Assembly: GCA_017462755.1 (NCBI GenBank) | Contig: JAFTQM010000025.1 | Coordinates: 1-64,000 of the forward strand | Origin: Lachnospiraceae bacterium | GTDB lineage: Bacteria > Bacillota > Clostridia > Lachnospirales > Lachnospiraceae | Direction of reading: 5' to 3' | Length of the DNA: 64,000 bases | In this document: piece after piece, positions 18,685 to 26,568 of the stretch | How the letters are laid out: each line of letters begins with the position of its first letter | How positions within the stretch are numbered: position 1 is the stretch's first letter | Translations under genes and position numbers: made by a program | The notes under the pieces: model-generated | Seen by the model: the letters and a program-made list of their open reading frames with translations, nothing else | The model's database searches: none | What the model was told of the DNA's origin: nothing

Positions 18685-19638
18685 TTATTCCCTCCTTTCC
18701 GCGCGAAGCGCTAAATGCATCTGTCCCAGCATGCTCTCCCGGTCGGTATGCGGTATTCTTATCATTCTCTTTTCCGATTCCGGCATTCGAAAGGATGCCT
18801 GTCGCAAGAACAATTCCTCTTTTTTGCGATGCTCTTTTTTCTCCTTCGTCAGCAAAAACAAATACTCTGAGAGAAACATCGCCCCCGCCAGCGCATCCGT
18901 AAATTCTCCGGCATCAATGATTACATAATCATAGCTTCCCTGCTTCGCCAGCTCCTGCAGCAATAAAATCATTTCCTCGCTGTTGCATTCTGAGATATCT
19001 GCCCAGTGTGCAACCCCGCACAAATACGACAAATTTTCTTTTCTCCCAAGCAACGAATTTAGTTTTTGCATTCCTTTTTCGGATTTTTGTTTTACATAAT
19101 AGATTGCCTCGGACAATGCATCTTCTCTTGCATCTCCCTGCAATTCACAGAAATAAAATGGATCAAAAGATAAAAACAGAACTTTATTTTGCTTCGATAA
19201 CTCTTGTGCCAATGACTCGGCAAGCGTCGTCACTCCGGCTCCGCCTGACGATGACAGCACCGTGGCAATTTGCGTGTGTCCGGTCTTTGGTATCGCCTGC
19301 TGCCCCGGATATACTTCTTCATAATACAACAAAATTTCTCTTAAAATTTCAGATGCCGATTGAAACTTAAATACCACCGGCGGTCCACCCGGCTCCCTCA
19401 CATAGCTTCGGTCAGATAACAGCATAATCGGACATTCCGGTATTCGCTCCAATCGTCCGTATATGCTTTCCTCGCAAAGCAGCATTGCTATCCGGTGTCG
19501 TTCCATGTAGTCTGACAGCTTCTCTTCGCTCGTAAAAGCCGCCGTAGAAAATACCAGCTCCCGCTGACTGCTCAGATATTGCAGCAGCCTGCTGACATAT
19601 CTTTCCTCGCCATCCAATATGGCAAGCACCTGCTCCAT
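18685..19638 (-). CDS. CpaE/TadZ-like ParA-type ATPase
   Basis: The first ~110 residues form a receiver-like domain without clear phosphorylation signature. A ParA/MinD-type ATPase follows, with the deviant Walker A SSSGGAGVTTLAESLA (the signature Lys of the first position is replaced) and the later segments VLFLSFDPFY and YDYVIIDAGEF. CpaE/TadZ proteins position the Tad machine at the cell surface. The ATG at 19638 has AAGGGAG upstream; the open frame reaches to 19725, inside the promoter. First gene of the Tad operon. Confidence 0.8.
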   Translation of the reverse strand: MEQVLAILDGEERYVSRLLQYLSSQRELVFSTAAFTSEEKLSDYMERHRIAMLLCEESIYGRLERIPECPIMLLSDRSYVREPGGPPVVFKFQSASEILREILLYYEEVYPGQQAIPKTGHTQIATVLSSSGGAGVTTLAESLAQELSKQNKVLFLSFDPFYFCELQGDAREDALSEAIYYVKQKSEKGMQKLNSLLGRKENLSYLCGVAHWADISECNSEEMILLLQELAKQGSYDYVIIDAGEFTDALAGAMFLSEYLFLLTKEKKEHRKKEELFLRQASFRMPESEKRMIRIPHTDRESMLGQMHLALRAERRE

Positions 19639-19642
19639 ACAC

Positions 19643-19765
19643 TCACTCCCTTCTCGACTCGTATCTTTGTTTTCCCGGTTTGGTTCCGGTAGCGACATCA
19701 TAGGCGATTTTTTCTCCGGTGTCAATCGCCTTTGAGCGCTTTTTCTGATTTTCGGAAGCTTGCAT
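19643..19765 (-). CDS. Possible 40-residue ORF before the Tad operon
   Basis: ATG at 19765 with GGGAGG four bases upstream, ending five bases before the cpaE start. The product (MQASENQKKRSKAIDTG...) is hydrophilic and lacks any recognised motif. The promoter at 19697-19725 lies inside it, so it may be a chance frame. Confidence 0.25.
   Translation of the reverse strand: MQASENQKKRSKAIDTGEKIAYDVATGTKPGKQRYESRRE
19697..19731 (-). promoter_or_regulatory. Tad operon promoter with overlapping inverted repeat
   Basis: TTGACA (19725-19720), 17 bases, TATGAT (19702-19697) on the minus strand. An 8-bp perfect inverted repeat, AGGCGATT/AATCGCCT, at 19702-19709 and 19724-19731 brackets the spacer, as an operator would. 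Confidence 0.6.
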
Positions 19766-19784
19766 GAAACCTCCCGATGTCTTT

Positions 19785-19834
19785 CATAAAAAATACCGAT
19801 ACATTTTTGGTGTCAAGCATCCAAAATGTATCGG
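19785..19834 (-). terminator. Intrinsic terminator of the SGNH esterase gene
   Basis: Stem arms of about 14 bp (19796-19810 and 19821-19834) with a 10-base loop, followed on the minus strand by TATTTTTTAT. It separates the esterase transcript from the Tad operon downstream. Confidence 0.75.
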
Positions 19835-19925
19835 CATATTTCACAGGAATGTTCCTGATTTTTCTTACATTATGCTATTTTCATTGTTTTCCTGTTCTCA
19901 AGAAGTCAACTCATTCCGCCACTTC

Positions 19926-21197
19926 CTACTCCGCCAGCAGCCTCTGAATCTCCTCTGTCATTGCTGCTGCCGCAATCTCATTGGTCGCCTCGGTCGGATG
20001 CCAATCCGCTGCAAAACCGGTCGAGCCATCCTGCGGCTTCAAATGGAACGCAGATACCTTTTCATCTCCGGTCTCCGCCTGATATGCTGCGACTGCCTCC
20101 TCTATCGCCGAGTACAGGTTATCTCCCATGATTCCCAATGTACAGATGATATGTGCATCCGAATTCTTTTCGCGCACCTGCTTTAAGAAATTCACATATT
20201 CATCAATGTAGAGCTGACGCTTCTCCTTGTCGGATTTTACATACGAATCGTCATTGGTACCCAGATTGATTACGACAAAATCCGGCACAAAACGGCTAAA
20301 ATCCCATTCCACCTCACTGATGCTGAAATCACCGAACGCACCACCGGATTTTGCAGACAAGGTATACAACTCCGGTACCAGCTGTGTCGTCACACGATTG
20401 CCATCCCCGCTGTAGCCGGAAATGATGCCGTGTCCGCTGTAGGATACAAAGCTGTAATCCGCATCCAATGCTGCTGCCGTCTTGTACGCATAGGTCTTGG
20501 TCGCATCCTCGGTTGCCGTAGAGAAATGATGGTCGCGGTTCTCATCGTCCACACCATAACCACAGGTAATCGAATCTCCGATAAATTCGATTTTCAACTC
20601 CTTCTCTGGTGTCGGCATGATGTCTCCCTCACAAACCACATCAATGCTCTTGATGCCTACTGTGGAATTGCCCGCCTCCGACAGCTTTATAATCTTAATC
20701 GTCGTTTCCACAGACTCCTCCGAGGTAAATACCTCGTAGGTATTTAACATCTTCTTTACCTGCTCGTCCACTACCCGCTCACCATTTACATAGATGGCAA
20801 AGCGCGCGCGGTTCGTCGGTCCGGTCGTCAGTGTACTGTCTGCTGCCATCGTAATGGATGCCGAGGTTCCGGTAAAGGTAAACTCCACACCACTCGCTGA
20901 TTGCGCCAGCCAAAGAATGTTCTGATACATTTCGTTTCTGCCAAAATATTTTACATATTGCTCCTCTGCAATATAGGATTTTTCCGTCAACGCAGCTTCC
21001 GGCTCTGCTTCGGTTGGTGTCGGCTGCTCAGCTCCGGTATTCTCTGCACCGTTCGTCTCATCTTCAGTCGCATTATCACCCTGCTCCTCTGCCACGGTCG
21101 GTGTCGGCTGCTCACTCGAAGCCTGCTCACCCTTGCCGCCGCAGCCGGTCAGCAACAGCGCCGCCATCATTGCCCACAATACGTTTTTCTTCTTCAT
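19926..21197 (-). CDS. Secreted SGNH/GDSL esterase lipoprotein (CE2-like)
   Basis: The signal peptide ends in LLTGC, a lipobox, so the product should be anchored outside the membrane. An acidic Thr/Glu-rich linker leads to a beta-sandwich (about 85-205) and an SGNH hydrolase domain: block I FIGDSITCGYG, the Gly of SYSGHGIISG, block III INLGTNDDSY and the catalytic DWHPT near the end. The jelly-roll plus SGNH order matches carbohydrate esterase family 2 (deacetylation of xylan or other sugars). The ATG at 21197 gives the cleanest signal peptide. It has its own promoter at 21236-21265. Confidence 0.82.
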   Translation of the reverse strand: MKKKNVLWAMMAALLLTGCGGKGEQASSEQPTPTVAEEQGDNATEDETNGAENTGAEQPTPTEAEPEAALTEKSYIAEEQYVKYFGRNEMYQNILWLAQSASGVEFTFTGTSASITMAADSTLTTGPTNRARFAIYVNGERVVDEQVKKMLNTYEVFTSEESVETTIKIIKLSEAGNSTVGIKSIDVVCEGDIMPTPEKELKIEFIGDSITCGYGVDDENRDHHFSTATEDATKTYAYKTAAALDADYSFVSYSGHGIISGYSGDGNRVTTQLVPELYTLSAKSGGAFGDFSISEVEWDFSRFVPDFVVINLGTNDDSYVKSDKEKRQLYIDEYVNFLKQVREKNSDAHIICTLGIMGDNLYSAIEEAVAAYQAETGDEKVSAFHLKPQDGSTGFAADWHPTEATNEIAAAAMTEEIQRLLAE

Positions 21198-21235
21198 TAC
21201 TTTTGTCCTTTCCAAGTTCATTCTATAACCACTTC

Positions 21236-21265
21236 ATTATACAAGATAACCTTCCCTTATTACAA
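21236..21265 (-). promoter_or_regulatory. Promoter of the SGNH esterase gene
   Basis: TTGTAA-N18-TATAAT on the minus strand, about 40 bases before the start codon and only eight bases from the left arm of the long inverted repeat. Confidence 0.5.
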
Positions 21266-21272
21266 TCCTCTT

Positions 21273-21488
21273 TTTTAGATAATTGCGAAACGCATCAAAT
21301 CCACTGGCAGAGCCCAGCAAGTGAACAAAACATAAGCAGGTACTTGAATCCCGCCGATACTTAGACGCTGTATTTTAGCGTCTTATGTACCGCTGCGAGG
21401 ATGAAGTAGCGGGAGCGTACCTGCTTATGTTTTAGTTCATCTTGCAAGGGCTCTGAGAATTGTTTCTGCGTTTCACAATTATCTAAAA
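21273..21488. repeat. 216-bp long inverted repeat element (MITE-like or structured RNA)
   Basis: The 386-base gap between the esterase start and the DUF2508 gene holds this element. Arms 21273-21343 and 21417-21488 are imperfect complements over ~71 bases; both outer ends (TTTTAGATAATTG) and the inner ends (AAACATAAGCAGGTAC) match exactly or nearly so. The centre contains a smaller perfect hairpin, AGACGCT/AGCGTCT, and a CCCGC/GCGGG pair. It encodes no protein. It could be a non-autonomous transposable element or a folded RNA. Confidence 0.75.
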
Positions 21489-21498
21489 CGTATCTTTT

Positions 21499-21528
21499 TG
21501 TATAACCTGAGAATTTTTTCCCATACTA
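21499..21528 (+). promoter_or_regulatory. SigG-like promoter before the DUF2508 gene
   Basis: TGTATA, 17 bases, CATACTA: a close fit to the forespore sigma G consensus (TGAATA and CATACTA). A small GGGTG/CACCC hairpin lies between it and the ribosome site. The DUF2508 start is 56 bases downstream. Confidence 0.4.
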
Positions 21529-21583
21529 TGAATAATATAGAAAAAGAAAAAGGGTGCCATACGACACCCTATGGAGGTTCATT

Positions 21584-21814
21584 ATGTTATTTTCTCATCG
21601 CAAAAACAAAGAAACCAACACTGCACTGCTTGCAGAAATCGCAAGAACAAAGCTTGCACTGGAAACCGCTTATTCTAATTTTGAAAATGTCATTGACCCC
21701 GATTTGATTGATTGCTCCATTTACGAGGTCAATGCCATTCAGCAACGCTACAAATATCTGCTCCGTCAGCTGAAGCATACCGAGGAGGGTTATCTGAGCA
21801 CTACCACACTATAG
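21584..21814 (+). CDS. DUF2508 (YaaL-like) family protein
   Basis: A 76-residue protein with the family pattern: Lys-rich start, LLAEIARTKLALETAYSNFE, VIDPDLIDCSIYEVNAIQQRYKYLL (here described in two parts). The family is small, soluble, predicted helical, common in spore formers and often near recR or bofA; the function is unknown. The ATG at 21584 has GGAGG six bases upstream; the open frame begins ten codons earlier without one. Its 3' end overlaps the convergent GH13 gene by 25 bases. Confidence 0.8.
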   Translation: MLFSHRKNKETNTALLAEIARTKLALETAYSNFENVIDPDLIDCSIYEVNAIQQRYKYLLRQLKHTEEGYLSTTTL

Positions 21815-23412
21815 GCCGGCATGGTAATCGTGCCGTTCTCCAACGTAACCTCACCGCCATCCACCGACAGATAGCCTGCAATTTCCTTATATCCATACTG
21901 CTCCATCGGCAGCACCACCTGCTTTTGCTCGGTTTCCGACAAATTGTAAAGCAGATAAATGGTACTGTCATTCCAGGTTTTCGAAATTGCCGCAATATCT
22001 CCGTCCGTGATTTCCTCCAGCTGCGCCACCGTACCGCGGGCAATTTCCGGGTTCTGATTGCGCAACAATATCGTATCTTTATAAAAATTCAAAATGGAAT
22101 TTGGGTCTTTTTGCTGCTCCGCAAAGCTTGCAAAGCGATTCTCCTGCACCTCTCGATCCTTCGGACCATTGGTCATGCCTTCTGCTTTGCTCTCCGCAGA
22201 CCAAAACATCGGCGCACGCTTATTTTCATCCCTGCCGCTGCCGGTCATACCGATTTCCTCACCATAATATACAAATGCGCTTCCGCTCATCAAGACGTTC
22301 AAGGTCGCCGCCATCTTGACCTTACGTTCATCGTAGCGCATATACCCCGCAGCTCTGCCAAGGTCATGATTGGCAAAGAACGGTGCATCTATCGCATCCT
22401 CACGATACGAACGGATTGCTTCCTGAGAATTTAACAATGCCTTTACATACGCCTGCGCATTGTTCGCGTCTCCCTGATAGGTCAGAGTCTTAGTAATGCG
22501 TCCTTTGGCATCCGCAAATGCGAAATTGAAAACACTGTCGATACCGCTGGCATAATACTGCGAATAGACATTGAGCAAATCCCATACCTCAGCGACCAAA
22601 TAAGCATCCGGTGTGATTGATTTTGCATAATCATTGACCCAGCGCAGCACTTCGATATTTTTATCCGGTGTTCCGCTGTAAAACTCCTTGGCTGCATCCA
22701 GACGAAACCCGCCAATTCCCTTCTCCAGCCAGAATTTCATAATCGCTTCTATTTCTGCCCGCAATGCTTTGTTTTCGAGGTTCATGTCCGGCATATCACT
22801 CACAAAACTTCCCTCGTAATAGTACTCGGTCGTACCCACACGATACCAGCTGCCGGAATTCGGCGTGCCTGCCTTGAAATGATAATATCCGTAGTACGGA
22901 CAATCCTCTACCGAAGGCTCTCCGCCCTCCTTCAAGCCCTTCAGATAATCACACGCCTGTATAAACCACGGATGCTTCGACGAGGTGTGATTCAGCACCA
23001 AATCCAAAATCAGCTTAATTCCGCGCTTTTCACACTCCGCAATCAGCTCATCCATATCCTCCATCGTACCGTATTCCGGGTCAATCGCATAATAATCCTT
23101 TACATCGTACTTGTGGTAGGTCGGCGAAGGCATCACCGGCATCAACCAGATCCCGTTAAAGCCCATTTCCTCTATGTAGTCCAGCTTGGAAATCACACCC
23201 TGCAAATCCCCGATTCCATTTCCGTCACTGTCGTAAAAGGAATAAACAAAAATCTCATACCAAGTACGGTAATTGTCATCAATCACCTGCACCTTCTTTG
23301 CGCGCCAGCCCGCATCCTCCTTGCCGCACGCTCCAAAACAGCCAATCGCCATCGCACACAGCAAAACTATCGCAAGCAGTCGTTTCCTGCTCTTTATCTT
23401 AAATCCTTTCAT
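21790..23412 (-). CDS. Secreted alpha-amylase family GH13 lipoprotein
   Basis: The lipobox GCFGAC near residue 28 makes this an anchored extracellular enzyme. The GH13 barrel regions are all visible: LILDLVLNHTS (region I), GFRLDAAKEF with the Asp nucleophile (II), LVAEVWD with the Glu acid/base (III) and FFANHDLGR (IV). A C-terminal beta domain ends the protein. It should cleave alpha-glucans outside the cell, supplying maltodextrins to the uptake system encoded at 26.6-34.2 kb. A TTGTAA-N18-TAAAAT promoter precedes the GGAGG site. Length 540 residues is normal. Confidence 0.92.
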   Translation of the reverse strand: MKGFKIKSRKRLLAIVLLCAMAIGCFGACGKEDAGWRAKKVQVIDDNYRTWYEIFVYSFYDSDGNGIGDLQGVISKLDYIEEMGFNGIWLMPVMPSPTYHKYDVKDYYAIDPEYGTMEDMDELIAECEKRGIKLILDLVLNHTSSKHPWFIQACDYLKGLKEGGEPSVEDCPYYGYYHFKAGTPNSGSWYRVGTTEYYYEGSFVSDMPDMNLENKALRAEIEAIMKFWLEKGIGGFRLDAAKEFYSGTPDKNIEVLRWVNDYAKSITPDAYLVAEVWDLLNVYSQYYASGIDSVFNFAFADAKGRITKTLTYQGDANNAQAYVKALLNSQEAIRSYREDAIDAPFFANHDLGRAAGYMRYDERKVKMAATLNVLMSGSAFVYYGEEIGMTGSGRDENKRAPMFWSAESKAEGMTNGPKDREVQENRFASFAEQQKDPNSILNFYKDTILLRNQNPEIARGTVAQLEEITDGDIAAISKTWNDSTIYLLYNLSETEQKQVVLPMEQYGYKEIAGYLSVDGGEVTLENGTITMPAYSVVVLR

Positions 23413-23548
23413 AGTAAACCTCCTGTTTCAAGCATACTTCTATTTTATCATGTTCCCTTGCCGGATTACAATATCTATGTAACTTCAGACTGGAAATTTT
23501 CTATTTTCATTGGCAGCCATACTCTCGAAGGAATATGGCTACATAACA

Positions 23549-23579
23549 CAAAAACAACCCCCGAAGGAGTTGTTTTTTA
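23549..23579 (-). terminator. Terminator after modular lipoprotein A
   Basis: AACAAC/GTTGTT stem with a GC-rich loop, six bases past the stop codon, with T-runs on both strands, so it may act in either direction. Confidence 0.65.
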
Positions 23580-23584
23580 GTTTA

Positions 23585-24850
23585 TTACCAGCCACATTGA
23601 AATACTACACCATCACTTGAAGTTAAATATGCTTTACTGCCAATAATATAATTATCAGGTAATGGGCCCATACCATAAATACCATCTTTATTTGGTATGG
23701 CACAAGATAATATTCGTCCTGTTGTTTCACGATATTCTTTTGCGGTTTTTCCATCCCAATAAGCGTGCCAGCCTTCGGTACCTGCTTCATACCCGCTTGG
23801 GTCACCACCAGGTTTTTCACTAGTAAGATGTCCATCCGAATATGCTTGTTGTCCATTATATTCAATCATATTATATGCACGATTTGGATTTTCAATATTT
23901 ATTACACCAAGCATTATAACTTCTTCATCTTTCATAAGATATCCGATTGGATTGCCATCAATATCCCAAATAACAATATTTTCCGTGGCATATCTTGTGT
24001 CTTTTTCTCTAAAAAAGTATTCTTTTCCTCCGCGGAAACTCGGACCTTTTTCTGAATTTTCTTCTTCTGGCGTTGTCGTAGGCTTCACTGGATTTTCATC
24101 AACCAAATAATTGTCGCTTACATAGCCAGTGGAATTTTCAAATTTAATTCGATACCATCCGGTTTCGTTACACTTACCGGTCACAGTAATCTTATCACCA
24201 GTAGACAAACTGCCAATCTTCTCGCCATCCGTACTAGGAAGTGCACGCACATTTACATTGCTTTTCGCAAATTTCGCATCTGAAATTTCTGTAAAAGTGT
24301 AAGTTAACTTAGTACCTTCAGCAGTTACAGTTTTCTTATTGTTGCAAAGCACACAAATTGCACTTTCGGTGCCATCTGCTGTATAGGTTGCATCATTATT
24401 GTAGACATAGTCACCATACTGGTGTCCAGTAGCAGGAATTACTTCGCCAGTTATTTGGTCACCGCAATCGCAAGTAAATGTTTTTACACCATCTTCTTCA
24501 CAAGTAGCTTGTTTAGTCACTTCTTCATTATACGAATGAATGTGCGGTGTAGGAGTAGGTGTGTTGGTTGGTTCCGGGGTCGGCGTCGCGGTCGGTTCCG
24601 GGATCGGCGTCGCGGTTGATTCCGGGGTCGGAGTTGCAGTTGGTTCCGGAGTCGGCGTCGCGGTCGGTTCCGGGATCGGCGTCGCGGTTGATTCCGGGGT
24701 CGGAGCTGCAGTTGGTTCCGGAGTTGGAGTCGTAGCTTCGGCTGCAGTTGGCTGTTCTTTCGATGCATTGTTTTCTGTTAATTTGCTACCGCAAGCGGTA
24801 AATAATACCAGAGTTGTAATTGCAATCGCCATTAATAATTTTTTCTTCAT
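23585..24850 (-). CDS. Modular lipoprotein A: Pro/Thr repeats, Cys-rich repeat, SH3 and [10 protein letters not shown] domain
   Basis: A lipoprotein (LVLFTACGS) whose residues ~35-105 are Pro-Thr-Glu repeats forming a wall-spanning stalk. Next comes a Cys-rich repeat (TCEEDGVKTFTC, GHQYGDY, DATYTADGTESAICVLC) common on Firmicutes surface proteins, then a bacterial SH3-like domain (VNVRALPSTDGEKIGSL...GYVSDNYL). The last ~60 residues ([17 protein letters not shown]...YIIGSKAYLTSSDGV) are shared with the next gene and with nothing I recognise. The stalk is encoded by near-identical 72-bp repeats. Function is likely surface binding. Expressed from a promoter nearly identical to that of its neighbour. 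Confidence 0.78.
   Translation of the reverse strand: MKKKLLMAIAITTLVLFTACGSKLTENNASKEQPTAAEATTPTPEPTAAPTPESTATPIPEPTATPTPEPTATPTPESTATPIPEPTATPTPEPTNTPTPTPHIHSYNEEVTKQATCEEDGVKTFTCDCGDQITGEVIPATGHQYGDYVYNNDATYTADGTESAICVLCNNKKTVTAEGTKLTYTFTEISDAKFAKSNVNVRALPSTDGEKIGSLSTGDKITVTGKCNETGWYRIKFENSTGYVSDNYLVDENPVKPTTTPEEENSEKGPSFRGGKEYFFREKDTRYATENIVIWDIDGNPIGYLMKDEEVIMLGVINIENPNRAYNMIEYNGQQAYSDGHLTSEKPGGDPSGYEAGTEGWHAYWDGKTAKEYRETTGRILSCAIPNKDGIYGMGPLPDNYIIGSKAYLTSSDGVVFQCGW
24570..24735. repeat. 72-bp tandem repeat coding the Pro/Thr stalk
   Basis: Copies begin at 24570, 24642 and 24714 (partial). Each holds three 24-bp units (eight residues of the PEPTATPT type). The two full copies differ by only a few bases, so length variation by slippage is likely. 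Confidence 0.85.
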
Positions 24851-24951
24851 AAATCAAATCCTTCCTTTCAAGACCTTTTTCTTTTGTTTTATCATACACT
24901 GCGCATATCTAATTACCTACATTATAGCGTACTGTCAGCCTTTTTTCAAAC
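24848..24951 (-). promoter_or_regulatory. Duplicated leader, copy 1 (promoter and ribosome site)
   Basis: About 104 bases nearly identical to 26346-26449. It contains TTGAAA (24949-24944), 17 bases, TATAAT (24926-24921) and a ~60-base leader ending in GGAAGGATTTGATTT before the ATG. Confidence 0.75.
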
Positions 24952-25018
24952 ATTCTATGTGGTTTGGGCAGTGTTTTTACAGTTGGAGATTAAGGGATTC
25001 GTACTTGCAAACAGAAAG

Positions 25019-25071
25019 TGAACCGCCCCCAAAAGTTAGACCAAAAATCTAACGATTGGGGGGCGGTTCAT
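25019..25071. mobile_element. Fused insertion-sequence ends (IS150/IS3-like relic)
   Basis: TGAACCGCCCCCAAAAGTTAGAC and its complement flank a five-base centre, forming a 53-base palindrome with an inner GTTAGA/TCTAAC stem. The sequence resembles the terminal inverted repeats of IS3-family elements (IS150 group) joined without a transposase. No T-run follows, so it is not a standard terminator. Confidence 0.5.
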
Positions 25072-25118
25072 GAGGGAGTTGTTTTCAAGTTGTGATATGG
25101 TTCCGTACAACAAAAAAT

Positions 25119-26348
25119 TTAATAATCGCATTGAACAGTTACGCCGTCACTTGTTGTTATAACCGCTTTACTTCCAATCACATAATCATCAGGCAAAGTA
25201 ATAAGTTCAAACGTTAAATCATCATGTATTACACCCCAAGACAAGTCTCGTTCTGTTATTGCACGATATTCACCAGCCGTTTTCCCATCCCAATATGCGT
25301 GCCATTCTTCCGTACCTGGCTGAGCTCCACATAGATAACGTATAGTATAGTGTACAATGGTTAAATTATTATATACAAGTTTTATCGTTTTGGTGTACCA
25401 GTCAGAATGATGCCCATATCTTGTAATCATCATACCATTGACTTCTGTTATAGGGGAGCCTTCTGCTTTTGGATTGAAATATATCATCATTTCTTTTTCA
25501 TTTACTTCAATAATCTCACCAATTGGATATGATGGACAGTCTACATCAAAAGTTCTTGTTTCAAGCCCATTTTTATGAGTATATGATACATATCCATTAC
25601 CAAATTCATCATAGCCGTCATATTCTTTTGAACCTTCGGTAGGTGTTGGCGTTGGTTTTTCCGTAAGCCTTGTGCCTTCTACTGTTCTGCGGTCTATAAT
25701 GCCACAAACAGCACATTTTGCTGATTCTGTACCATCTTCATAGTATGTTGCATCTTTATTATACTTATACTCACCATATTGGTGTCCCGGTGCAGGCTCA
25801 GTACGCACATACTTGTAAGAACATTCTGTACAACTACCTAGAATTTCTTGTTCTTCCAAGCATCTTAATCTATTACGATGAAGTTCATCTATATTGTGTC
25901 CGGTAGCTTCCACTTCATTATCCGTATAACTATCTGCGCACACAGTACAAGTAAAGAGAGTGTATCCTTTTTCCGTACAGGTAGGATCAACTACCGTTTC
26001 CTCATATTCATGCTCATGCGGAACAGGTGTTGGTGTAGGTGTTAGCGTCGGCGTTGGGCTAGGTGTTGGTGTAGGCGTTAACGTCGGTGTAGGGCTAAGC
26101 GTTGGTGTAGGTGTTAACGTCGGACTAGGTGTCGGTGCATTCGTAGGTGTTTCACTTGGCTCTGCCGGAACGGTAGGCATAGGTGTAACTGCATCATCCG
26201 AGCGCAGTGCTTCTGTCGGTGCCTCGACGGATTCGGAAGGTGTCAGAGAAGTTGTCTCACTTTCGTCCGATTTCTTACTGAAACCAATCCATGCTAACAA
26301 AGAAAGTACAAGAACAAGAATTAATAATAAAAAGTATTTTTTCCTCAT
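25119..26348 (-). CDS. Modular surface protein B: Pro/Thr stalk, Cys-rich repeats and [10 protein letters not shown] domain
   Basis: An N-terminal membrane helix ([18 protein letters not shown]) without lipobox cysteine anchors the protein. A Pro-Thr-Ser stalk (residues ~45-110) is followed by Cys-rich repeats ([47 protein letters not shown]) and a middle beta-rich domain (about 235-345) unrelated to the SH3 of its neighbour. The C-terminal ~60 residues ([17 protein letters not shown]...[15 protein letters not shown]) match lipoprotein A closely. It lies upstream of lipoprotein A with the same leader, so the pair looks like a duplicated, shuffled cassette. Function unknown. Confidence 0.75.
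   Translation of the reverse strand: MRKKYFLLLILVLVLSLLAWIGFSKKSDESETTSLTPSESVEAPTEALRSDDAVTPMPTVPAEPSETPTNAPTPSPTLTPTPTLSPTPTLTPTPTPSPTPTLTPTPTPVPHEHEYEETVVDPTCTEKGYTLFTCTVCADSYTDNEVEATGHNIDELHRNRLRCLEEQEILGSCTECSYKYVRTEPAPGHQYGEYKYNKDATYYEDGTESAKCAVCGIIDRRTVEGTRLTEKPTPTPTEGSKEYDGYDEFGNGYVSYTHKNGLETRTFDVDCPSYPIGEIIEVNEKEMMIYFNPKAEGSPITEVNGMMITRYGHHSDWYTKTIKLVYNNLTIVHYTIRYLCGAQPGTEEWHAYWDGKTAGEYRAITERDLSWGVIHDDLTFELITLPDDYVIGSKAVITTSDGVTVQCDY
26025..26150. repeat. Degenerate repeats coding the protein B stalk
   Basis: Six-base and larger units of the GGTGTAGGTGTTAACGTC type repeat through the segment that encodes alternating Pro-Thr/Ser. The units are more diverged than in lipoprotein A. Confidence 0.65.
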
Positions 26349-26449
26349 AAATCAAATCCTTCCTTTCAAGACCTTTTTCTTTTGTTTTATCATACACTGT
26401 GCATATCTAATTACCTACATTATAGCGTACTGGCAACATTTTTTCAAAC
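26346..26449 (-). promoter_or_regulatory. Duplicated leader, copy 2 (promoter and ribosome site)
   Basis: TTGAAA (26447-26442), 17 bases, TATAAT (26424-26419) and the same leader as at 24848-24951, with very few differences. Similarity stops upstream of the -35 box. Confidence 0.75.
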
Positions 26450-26524
26450 ATAATTGCTTGCTCGCAAACCGTATTAGATGTTGACAGCTGTACTCCTTTG
26501 GGAGTATAGCATATTATTGTACAA

Positions 26525-26560
26525 AATGCAGCCTGAAGCCACCACCGCTCAGGCTGCATT
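26525..26560 (-). terminator. Terminator of the maltodextrin operon
   Basis: ATGCAGCCTGA and its complement form a 12-bp stem with an 11-base loop, just past the malG stop; TTTTGT follows on the minus strand. Confidence 0.7.
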
Positions 26561-26568
26561 GTTCTTAA

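Noticed and set aside
24540..25052. Long Gly/Val-rich frame on the plus strand
   Set aside because: It is the antisense of the Pro/Thr repeat of lipoprotein A; the same artefact occurs at 25960-26484 and 51749-52264.
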